Source of the DNA: Candidatus Aminicenans sakinawicola JGI OTU-1 | GTDB taxonomy: Bacteria > Acidobacteriota > Aminicenantia > Aminicenantales > Aminicenantaceae | NCBI GenBank assembly: GCA_000493965.1 | Contig: AWNV01000078.1 | Coordinates: 1 to 13,821, forward strand | Direction of reading: 5' to 3' | DNA length: 13,821 nt | In this document: positions 1-5,903 of the stretch, in pieces | How positions within the stretch are numbered: the stretch's first letter is position 1 | Layout of the letters: every line of letters starts with the position of its first letter | Position numbers and translations under genes: made by a program | The notes under the pieces: model-generated | Told to the model about the DNA's origin: nothing | Seen by the model: only the letters and a program-made list of their open reading frames with translations | Database searches by the model: none

Positions 1-128
1 TAGCTAAAAACAACCTGGTCACCAAACACAGCAGGAAAGCGCAGAACACGAGCCTCATTGCCAGCATAAGCTGTTCCACAAATTAATGCTAAAAGCAGAG
101 TTAATCCTGCCAAAACTTTATTTTTCAT
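1..128 (-). CDS. N-terminus of secreted tricorn-protease-like / S41-type protein (partial)
   Basis: Only the first 42 codons are present; the gene runs off the left edge. Reading the minus strand from ATG at 128, the product begins with a Sec signal peptide: basic MKNK, a hydrophobic stretch (VLAGLTLLLALICGTAYA), then a probable signal peptidase I site after AYA (residue about 22). The mature start reads GNEARVLRFPAVFGDQVVFS. The L-R-F-P-x-x-x-G-D-x-V-V-F pattern is, from memory, typical of the first beta-propeller blade of tricorn-type S41 peptidases and TolB-like proteins (usual form RFP..hGd.vvF..aGDLW). A strong ribosome-binding site (GGAGG, 130-138 region) sits just upstream, which fixes the start. 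Export is well supported; the exact family is a moderate-confidence guess because the catalytic region lies outside the window. It could also be a non-peptidase WD40/PD40 propeller protein. Confidence 0.6.
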   Translation of the reverse strand, partial: MKNKVLAGLTLLLALICGTAYAGNEARVLRFPAVFGDQVVFS

Positions 129-298
129 AATTCCTCCTTTCATATTAAAACTGGATTATTCATAAAAACTGCCTATTTCACTAAACCATATCAACCAGCC
201 AGAATCATTCTTCATGAAACTCTCAGAACTAATTTGTTCTATATCATATCTATAATAAATTTTAAACATGTTATCGGCATTTTTCCCTATTTAAAAAT
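129..298. repeat. Intergenic region with a decayed partial copy of the ~250-bp repeat element (about 151-288)
   Basis: No gene is seen in these 170 bases. At 151-173 the sequence CTGGATTATTCATAAA followed by actgcc closely matches the terminus of the element at 13587-13609 (CTGAATTATTCATAAA followed by gaatgcc). About 120 bases later, TTATCGGCATTTTTCCC at 271-287 matches ATAATCGGCATTCTTTACCC at 13703-13722. The spacing from terminus to TCGGCAT is 123 here, 120 at the right end and about 121 in the 5619-5872 copy. The bases between are only weakly alike, and the 116-bp core that should follow is absent; the comA stop codon comes instead. A weak AT-rich hairpin (AGAAC/GTTCT, 225-240) could help end comA transcription, but no classic terminator is visible. 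The promoter of the leftward secreted protein gene must also lie here; no clear -35/-10 pair was found. Confidence 0.45.
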
Positions 299-1087
299 TC
301 AACCGCTGTAAGCCTTTTTCAGTGTGTCTCCACGCAGCCCCTGGCGAAGAGCCTCCAAAGCCAGAATGTCTCCTGGAGGAATATTTCCCAGGCTTACATT
401 TGTACCCAGATTCATAATAAGAAACTGCTGCTGGCTTTTAATCGGGGCCTCCCATAAAAGAGCATCTGGATCCCTGACCCCAGAAAGGATCTTTGTTACT
501 TCATCTTCTTTGACTTTTCCTTCCTTATCAAAGATTCCTACTCCTTTTCCAGCCTCTCTTGCTTCAACAATGACCTTGAAAGAACCGCACTCCAGGTCCG
601 TAGAGATCAATTCATGTATAACAGACAAAGGAACTTCTTCTGCAGGATCTTTTTTTCCGACTTCAGAGAGGACAATAAAGCCAGCATCTACTGCTTTCCT
701 GATGGCAGCTTTCCTGGTTTTAAAGTCTATTTTAACAGTCCCGTCAGAAACTTCTATCATATCAAAACCCAGTTCACCTGCCCGCTTAAGGTAAGCATCA
801 TATTTCCCTTTCCATATGGCAACCTCCAGAAATGTTCCCCCTGGCATAACATGAATATCTGCATCTTTCAGGATTCTTATCTTTTCCCGACATACTTCTT
901 TTGAATAGAAAGCAGAAGTTCCAAAACTGAATTTTACGACATCTATATAGGCTGCTGCTGTTTCTACAAGGTCCTTTGTAGCCCGTATGCCCAAACCTTT
1001 ATCAAGAATCATAGTTATCCCATCTTCCCGAGGCTTCTCACTCCTGTCTTTAACAGGAGACTCAATACATTCTTCCCATGCCTTCAT
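299..1087 (-). CDS. comA: Phosphosulfolactate synthase, ComA family
   Basis: This 262-residue protein matches the ComA / HSA32 family, TIM-barrel enzymes that add sulfite to phosphoenolpyruvate to form (2R)-phospho-3-sulfolactate, the first step of sulfolactate and coenzyme M synthesis in organisms that use this route. Visible hallmarks are T-M-I-L-D-K-G-L (25-32), the Y-I-D-V-V-K-F segment with K52 followed by F-G-T-S (55-58), the M-P-G-G-T-F-L-E-V-A turn (about 81-90), E-V-S-D-G-T and the L-S-E-V-G-K-K-D strand. The length is usual for the family. The ATG at 1087 has AGGAG eight bases upstream. It lies 12 bases downstream of the HPr-kinase-like gene on the same strand, so the two are very probably co-transcribed. 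No other sulfolactate or coenzyme M genes are in the window, so the end product is unknown. The enzyme family call is strong; in vivo chemistry is inferred, since plant and some bacterial family members have other roles. Confidence 0.85.
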   Translation of the reverse strand: MKAWEECIESPVKDRSEKPREDGITMILDKGLGIRATKDLVETAAAYIDVVKFSFGTSAFYSKEVCREKIRILKDADIHVMPGGTFLEVAIWKGKYDAYLKRAGELGFDMIEVSDGTVKIDFKTRKAAIRKAVDAGFIVLSEVGKKDPAEEVPLSVIHELISTDLECGSFKVIVEAREAGKGVGIFDKEGKVKEDEVTKILSGVRDPDALLWEAPIKSQQQFLIMNLGTNVSLGNIPPGDILALEALRQGLRGDTLKKAYSG

Positions 1088-1099
1088 TCTGCTTTCTCC

Positions 1100-2065
1100 T
1101 TAATTAAACTCATTTATATTTATTCTGTCAAAAATTTCCCTTGCTTCTTTAACACCGGAAATCCACAAAAGAGATTTCTTAACCTTTCCGGACTGCAAAA
1201 ATTTTTCCAGGTTTTCTTTCCTTCTTTGTCCGAGTCGCACCGAATCTACTCCAGGTACAGCCAGTTTGCTGTAAAGAAGGATGCTTTTACCTATCTTGTC
1301 AGATGCATTATTAAAAAGTTTCCTCAACAGTATTTCCCTATCTTTCAGCTCCTCACATATAATCCTGTCCCTTCTTTCCTCTACATGAGGAAAAATCAAG
1401 ATAACATCAGATGGTCGAATTTGATACTTATCTGTCTGGAATAATGATAAATCAACAACCATTTTCCCTCCAATCTCTGCCTTTAAACTTATTCCCAACT
1501 CTTCTGCCACATCCTGAAAATAGCATTTCAAAGTATCCACTCTAACCGTATCTTTTAAAGAACCCTTAAAAAACTCAATCCCACCTTTTACACGGAAATG
1601 CACAAACTCAGTGGAAAATATCTTCCAACCTTTCCTTAACGCGGAAAGAATAAACACAGACTTCCCTGCTCCTGCACCTCCAGGAATTATGATAAGCTTA
1701 TTCCTTTTCACAAGGCCACATGCATGGAGAGTATAAATATTCTGGGTTTCTTCAAGCACCCTGAGCACCCATGAAGAAAAAATTCCCAGATTGCCGAAAA
1801 TTGAGTACCTAAGATCGTTAGCTTCTTTTTCCAGTTCAGAAAAATTTCCTCTTAAACACAATGTGTTCCTTTTTATCTCTAAAGGAGTTCCGCCAATATT
1901 ATCCCATACTTTGACAAGGGAATCTTTCGCTTCCTCGAAAGGCACTTTATCCACAGACAAGAAATTAGTATCCAACCAGAAAAATCTGTCTTTTTCTAAA
2001 AGATTCGGCGAATTTGTTTTTATTCCGATCTTAACTTCACTTACTTTTAATCCAATGTTTTTCAC
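1100..2065 (-). CDS. HPr-kinase-like P-loop protein
   Basis: The 321-residue product carries a clear Walker A, P-G-G-A-G-A-G-K-S (128-136), preceded by L-H-A-C-G-L-V-K-R-N-K-L-I-I-I. This 'HA-GL.....lll.G.sGaGKS' layout is that of the C-terminal kinase domain of HPr Ser kinase/phosphorylase (HprK) and its many stand-alone relatives. It is followed by L-R-K-G-W-K-I-F-S-T-E, where true HprK usually has an S-D-D; the acidic pair is reduced to S-T-E (151-153), so it is not a classical HprK. The first 110 residues have no recognised domain and may bind a partner. The GTG start at 2065 has only a weak purine-rich site (AGAAGAAAAG). It is the first gene of a two-gene unit with comA. No HPr or PTS genes are nearby, so the substrate is unknown; a small-molecule kinase is as likely as a protein kinase. 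Membership of the HprK-like P-loop group is fairly secure, function is not. Confidence 0.6.
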   Translation of the reverse strand: MKNIGLKVSEVKIGIKTNSPNLLEKDRFFWLDTNFLSVDKVPFEEAKDSLVKVWDNIGGTPLEIKRNTLCLRGNFSELEKEANDLRYSIFGNLGIFSSWVLRVLEETQNIYTLHACGLVKRNKLIIIPGGAGAGKSVFILSALRKGWKIFSTEFVHFRVKGGIEFFKGSLKDTVRVDTLKCYFQDVAEELGISLKAEIGGKMVVDLSLFQTDKYQIRPSDVILIFPHVEERRDRIICEELKDREILLRKLFNNASDKIGKSILLYSKLAVPGVDSVRLGQRRKENLEKFLQSGKVKKSLLWISGVKEAREIFDRININEFN

Positions 2066-2146
2066 GGCTTTTCTTCTACTATTACCTGGGATAGAGTAAC
2101 TTTTTTAACAGAATAAATTTTTTTTGCCTGTCACTTCAAATCCTCT

Positions 2147-4078
2147 TTGGCAATATTATCACACGAATTTATAACATACAAATTTCTGCTGCTTGACTAT
2201 ATGTTGGAAAAAAGTGTAAAAAGTAACGTGATGGTGGTAAATAAGTTGAACAAAAATTCAAACAACCATTCCTATCAAAACAATCAAGAAAAAAATCAAA
2301 AGCTCAAAGTCAATAGAGAAAAGCTGGAGATAGTCAAAGAAATTCTAAAGTTATTCGAAAAAAGCTTTGCACAGATGAAAATTTTTTCTGAAGACCATGC
2401 AAATGTAATTAAATTTACAGATCAGCTTTATGAAAAAACTTGCATATTTCTGGAGAAATACTGGAAACTGGAACTCGGTGTTGAGGAATTTTCCTTTACT
2501 TTCAGTGGAGAAACCGTATTCACTGACATACAAATCCGGAAAAGTATTCCTTTTCTATTTTATAAAGATGGTGTTCAAATTCTATTCTTCTATAAAGGCT
2601 TGAAAAAGGAAGAATTCCTTGATTTTTTAGATGTTATTAAAAATGCATCTAATCTTCCTGCAGAAGAAAGCGACATTGTTATTTCACTTTGGGAAAAAGA
2701 TTTTGCAAACATCAGATATTTCGCTCCAGACGATTTCCTTGAATCAAAAATAGGAGCCGGAATCGAACAGTTGGAATATAAAATTGATAAAAATAAATTA
2801 TTTACTGGAAAAATAGAACTTAAGCCAGAAGATCAAAAGGCTCTTAAAGAAAGTACTTTAGCGCAAAAGATTCTGAACGATTCAATAGAAAAACCTGGAT
2901 CCAAACCTGAGTCAAGCAGCGAGGCCGAAAAGTCATCCCTTACTGATGAAGAAGAAAGAAAGTTAGAACACATGATTCTTTCAAATCGAAAATTTTTGCC
3001 CAAGGAAGAACTTCTCTCTTTACTTGTTGAAATGCTCTATATTGAACAGAGGCCAGCAGAATTCTCAAAAACTATGGATATATTAACACAATGCCATATG
3101 GATACTTTGAAAAAAGGAGATCTTCCCGGAGCTGTACAAAACATCAAATTCATTCTCGAACTTAAAAAATCTCTATTCTCTCAATCCGACAGAAAAGCCA
3201 TTTCTATTGACAAATTCCTTAAAGACATAAAAGACAAAAATTTTCTTTCACTCATTGAAGATGCTTTCCAGAAAGGTAAAATCCTGGAACCTGATGCTCT
3301 CTTAGAATATTTACAAATACTAGGCCCTGAGGCCATTCCACTTTTAAGCAACCTTTACGAAGAAAGCAAATCTCCTGATTTCCGCATAAAGGCTTTATCC
3401 CTTTTAAAAGAGATAGGCAAGCAAGATTTAAAAACTCTCATGAATATTGCTCAAAATAAACATCCAGCCATCACGAATGAAATTATTTCAATTTTAGAGA
3501 CAAGTCAGGACAAAAACGCAGTTCAGTATCTCTCTAACTTTATAAGCTATGAAAACAAATCTATAAAGGCTAATGCAATAAAGGCTTTGGGAAAATTTCA
3601 GAACAATACTGCAAATAAAATTCTATTGGCATTTCTTTCAGATGAGGAAGAAGAACTGAGAATTATTGCTACTCAAAATCTCCAATATACAGGAGATAAA
3701 TCCATAGTAGAACATATCCTTAAGGTAGTCCAAAACAAATCATTCTTAAAAAAGGAAAAAAAGGAGAAAACAGCTCTACTGGAATTCTTGGCAAGAAGCC
3801 AAGCTGCAGAAGCAAAGGCTGCTCTCAAGAAGATTTTGAAAAAACCGACTATTTTCTCCCACCGTAAAAATATTGAAACAAGTCTGTGTTCCATCTCAGC
3901 ACTGAAAACCACAGGAAATCTTGAAGCCGTAAAGATTCTTGAAGAAGGAGTCAAGAGCCACAACAGGAAGATAAAACAGGCCTGCAAGCTTGCTGTCAAG
4001 CATCTGTCAAACAGAAATGAAACTGAAAGACAGAATTCCAAAGGCGAAGAAAAAAGTTCCAGCACGAGACTCCAATGA
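2147..4078 (+). CDS. HEAT-repeat protein with N-terminal domain shared with the adjacent HD-GYP protein
   Basis: The frame opens at TTG 2147 (643 residues) but no ribosome-binding site supports that start. In-frame ATG 2201 or GTG/ATG 2228/2231 are as plausible, because the first 30-50 residues look unlike conserved protein (N/K/Q-rich). Residues about 60-200 form an alpha/beta domain (helix E-I-V-K-E-I-L-K-L-F-E-K, then F-S-F-T-F-S-G-E-T-V-F-T-D, then F-F-Y-K-G-L-K-K-E-E-F-L-D-F) that resembles residues about 35-150 of the next gene product. A polar, charged linker (about 225-270) follows. From about residue 370 the protein is alpha-helical with HEAT/PBS-lyase-like repeats (PEAIPLLSNLYEE, FRIKALSLLKEIG, KSIKANAIKALGKF, EELRIIATQNLQYTG, NRKIKQACKLAVKHL). 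It has no signal peptide, so it is probably a cytoplasmic scaffold. Its TGA overlaps the next ATG (ATGA), implying coupled translation. A possible promoter TTGACT-N16-TGTAAA at 2193-2220 would place transcription start near 2228 and argue for the downstream start. Confidence 0.7.
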   Translation: MAILSHEFITYKFLLLDYMLEKSVKSNVMVVNKLNKNSNNHSYQNNQEKNQKLKVNREKLEIVKEILKLFEKSFAQMKIFSEDHANVIKFTDQLYEKTCIFLEKYWKLELGVEEFSFTFSGETVFTDIQIRKSIPFLFYKDGVQILFFYKGLKKEEFLDFLDVIKNASNLPAEESDIVISLWEKDFANIRYFAPDDFLESKIGAGIEQLEYKIDKNKLFTGKIELKPEDQKALKESTLAQKILNDSIEKPGSKPESSSEAEKSSLTDEEERKLEHMILSNRKFLPKEELLSLLVEMLYIEQRPAEFSKTMDILTQCHMDTLKKGDLPGAVQNIKFILELKKSLFSQSDRKAISIDKFLKDIKDKNFLSLIEDAFQKGKILEPDALLEYLQILGPEAIPLLSNLYEESKSPDFRIKALSLLKEIGKQDLKTLMNIAQNKHPAITNEIISILETSQDKNAVQYLSNFISYENKSIKANAIKALGKFQNNTANKILLAFLSDEEEELRIIATQNLQYTGDKSIVEHILKVVQNKSFLKKEKKEKTALLEFLARSQAAEAKAALKKILKKPTIFSHRKNIETSLCSISALKTTGNLEAVKILEEGVKSHNRKIKQACKLAVKHLSNRNETERQNSKGEEKSSSTRLQ

Positions 4079-5493
4079 AAGAAAAAACAACTATTAAAGA
4101 TGCCATAGATATCCTTTATCGATTCAATTGGACAGTAAAAATAGCAAAAATCTACGAGTCCAACAATCTCATCTTCATAAGGCAAATAAAATCTCTTTTG
4201 TATTTGATTCAAAAAGCTGTAGAAGTGGATGGAGAAGTTACTTTTATGCTACGCCAAAGCACATTGTTTTTTAACGGGATAAGACTCAAATTTGGGTTTT
4301 CCAGTTACTTCCTGCTTAAATTCATTATTAACGAATTTCCAAAAAGAGAAATTGGCATACTAAGTTTTAAAACAGGACTCAACGAAGAAGAATTGAAAAA
4401 TTTCATTATTCTTTTTACGAAAAAAGGATCCAAGTCAAAAATTACGCTTGAAGATTTTCTAAAAGAATTCAAGCAGTACGGGATTAAACATATTTCTATA
4501 GAAAAAATATCCCCATTCGACGAGATGAGCAATAAGAAAAAAGACACCGCAAAAATCTTTTTCTTAAGCATAACGCACCTGAAAGAAACATTCAACAAGC
4601 AGAAAGCAAATGAAAGGCTCCCGCTGCTGACAACCCGAAGACTGATGCAGTCACTATTCAACAATATCACACAGAACGAATCTTTCCTCTACGGTCTAAC
4701 AACAATAAAAAACTTTGACGAATATACTTTAAATCACTCAATAAATGTCTGTATATTGTCAATCTCGCTTGGAAAAAGAATGGGGCTTGACAGAAATGAG
4801 TTGATTGACTTGGGCATGAGTGCATTTTTCCATGACATAGGAAAATTAGATATCCCAAAAGAAATTCTCTTAAAACCCGGAAAACTTGACAAAGATGAGA
4901 GAGATGTTATCGAAAAACATCCCTACTACGGTGCAGAAAAATTAATTGAACTTAGAGAGTTAAGCCACCTTCCAGTGAGAGCTATCCATGTTGCCATGGA
5001 ACATCATACTTCCGATGGCCATTCCGGATACCCAATATACATAGAGAAAAAAACAATAAACCTTTTCAGTAAAATTGTTAAAATCATAGATTTCTTTGAT
5101 GCTATAACAACAAAAAGACCCTACCGAAATAAGGACTTCACCAGGGAAGAAGCCATAAACATGATGTTAGAAAAAAGCGGTACTGAGTTTGACCCTCTTA
5201 TCCTCAAAGTATTTGTTAATATGATGGGAACTTGTCCAGTTGGCACCCTGGTTCTACTTAATTCGGGCGAAATCGCTATTGTCATAGAAATAAACCAGGA
5301 GACTGCCTATATGCTCAGGCCAAAAGTGAAGCTGATTACAGATGAAACAGGAAACAAGCTTGACGGAGAAATCGTTGACCTTACGGGAATAGATCCAAAA
5401 ACAAATAAGTACAAGAGGACAATTGTCAAATCTCTTGACCAGGATAAATATAATATAAAGGCTTCTGATTATTTCGTGGCACAGACAAGATAG
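4075..5493 (+). CDS. HD-GYP domain protein, probable cyclic-di-GMP phosphodiesterase
   Basis: The C-terminal half of this 472-residue protein is an HD-GYP domain: Y-T-L-N-H-S-I-N-V (H221), F-F-H-D-I-G-K-L-D-I-P (H253, D254), K-H-P-Y-Y-G-A (H282), E-H-H-T-S-D-G-H-S-G-Y-P (H310, H311, GYP 318-320) and I-I-D-F-F-D-A-I-T-T-K-R-P-Y-R (D339-R351). HD-GYP proteins hydrolyse cyclic-di-GMP to pGpG or GMP with a bi- or trinuclear metal centre. The usual HHE-x-x-D-G-x-G-Y-P phrase is changed: Thr replaces Glu and the D-G pair is shifted one residue, so activity may be altered. Residues about 35-150 form the alpha/beta domain also seen in the upstream HEAT-repeat protein; the C-terminal ~100 residues after the HD-GYP core are beta-rich. 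No membrane segment or signal peptide is seen, so it is cytoplasmic. It overlaps the upstream gene by ATGA and is probably its functional partner. Confidence 0.85.
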   Translation: MKEKTTIKDAIDILYRFNWTVKIAKIYESNNLIFIRQIKSLLYLIQKAVEVDGEVTFMLRQSTLFFNGIRLKFGFSSYFLLKFIINEFPKREIGILSFKTGLNEEELKNFIILFTKKGSKSKITLEDFLKEFKQYGIKHISIEKISPFDEMSNKKKDTAKIFFLSITHLKETFNKQKANERLPLLTTRRLMQSLFNNITQNESFLYGLTTIKNFDEYTLNHSINVCILSISLGKRMGLDRNELIDLGMSAFFHDIGKLDIPKEILLKPGKLDKDERDVIEKHPYYGAEKLIELRELSHLPVRAIHVAMEHHTSDGHSGYPIYIEKKTINLFSKIVKIIDFFDAITTKRPYRNKDFTREEAINMMLEKSGTEFDPLILKVFVNMMGTCPVGTLVLLNSGEIAIVIEINQETAYMLRPKVKLITDETGNKLDGEIVDLTGIDPKTNKYKRTIVKSLDQDKYNIKASDYFVAQTR

Positions 5494-5587
5494 CCTGAAT
5501 AATTCACCCGATCCTGCGTATGAGGCTGTGGTTTTCAAAATTCAATATTACCCATTCTGGCTTTTCTAGCGTATAATTTAAATCATG

Positions 5588-5615
5588 TAGACATTTTGAT
5601 ATCAATTAGTATAAT
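5588..5615 (+). promoter_or_regulatory. Sigma70-type promoter of the phosphodiesterase operon with a palindromic spacer
   Basis: TAGACA (5588-5593, five of six consensus bases) is separated by 16 bases from TATAAT (5610-5615, exact). Transcription would start near 5622, almost exactly at the left end of the repeat element, so the element would form the 5' leader of the downstream operon. The spacer holds a perfect 10-bp palindrome, TTGATATCAA (5596-5605), well placed to be a repressor site. A second TATAAT at 5572-5577 lacks a good -35. This is consensus matching only; no transcription data are available. Confidence 0.5.
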
Positions 5616-5618
5616 ATC

Positions 5619-5872
5619 TTGGATTATTCACGAGTCGAGGTTGCTGCAGATGCAAGGCACAGCGCATGAAGTTGTGGTCATCCACCACGAATGGGCTGTA
5701 ACACAGCAGATGCGGTAAGATCGGCTCGCCCAAAGGGTAAAGAATGCCGATATAGAGGAAAGGGAGTGCATGGGAAAAGAGTTAAATGTTATGCTGAAGG
5801 AAAAATCAACGTAACTGGCAGATATAATGGAGAATAAATATTGGTGTCGGCATAATTTATAAATAATCCAGG
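5619..5872 (+). repeat. ~250-bp structured repeat element, copy 1 (MITE-like)
   Basis: The element is bounded by short inverted termini: TTGGATTATTCACGAG at 5619-5634 and, at 5856-5872, TTTATAAATAATCCAGG (reverse complement CCTGGATTATTTATAAA). Its left half, 5636-5751, is a 116-bp core repeated with three differences, in reverse orientation, at 13706-13821. The core can fold into three hairpins: GTGGT/ACCAC (5674-5688), GCTGT/ACAGC (5695-5707) and ATCGGC/GCCGAT (5720-5751) enclosing CCC-aaa-GGG. The right half (5752-5872) is related to the other copy only loosely, but ends with the same phrase (GGTGTCGGCATAATTTAT against GGTATTGGCATTCTTTAT). It has no transposase and no obvious target duplication, so a non-autonomous mobile element or an intergenic structured repeat are the leading readings. 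Its place between promoter and first gene would put it in the operon's leader RNA. Confidence 0.75.
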
Positions 5873-5903
5873 AAAGATAAGTTTTTAGTATCAGGTTACT
5901 CTC

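Larger units (their letters stand above)
5494..5903. other. 410-base intergenic region: promoter and one repeat-element copy
   Basis: This long gap holds no convincing gene. Immediately after the HD-GYP stop codon is one copy of the terminal motif (CCTGAATAATTCACCCG, 5494-5510). Two exact TATAAT boxes follow (5572-5577 and 5610-5615), the second with a good -35 partner. From about 5619 to 5872 lies a full copy of the repeat element described separately. The last 30 bases before the next gene carry a weak ribosome-binding site (AGGT, about 5894). A 48-codon open frame (5691-5837) lies inside the element but is cut short in the other copy, so it is not called as a gene. Confidence 0.7.

Noticed and set aside
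225..240. AGAAC/GTTCT hairpin as a terminator for comA
   Set aside because: The stem is only five AT-rich pairs and has no adjacent U run on the minus-strand transcript, so it is too weak to call.
324..794. A 156-codon plus-strand open frame opposite comA, and other long frames opposite the main genes
   Set aside because: They lie antisense to recognisable proteins, have low-complexity or unnatural composition, and have no ribosome-binding sites; they mirror the codon use of the real genes.
2066..2146. Divergent promoter for the HprK-like gene
   Set aside because: AT-rich boxes exist (for example GTGACA and TATTCT on the minus strand) but their spacing is about 13 bases, so no pair was convincing.
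5619..5872. The element as an insertion sequence or group II intron fragment
   Set aside because: There is no transposase or reverse transcriptase frame, no clear target-site duplication at the flanks, and no domain V-like hairpin was recognised.
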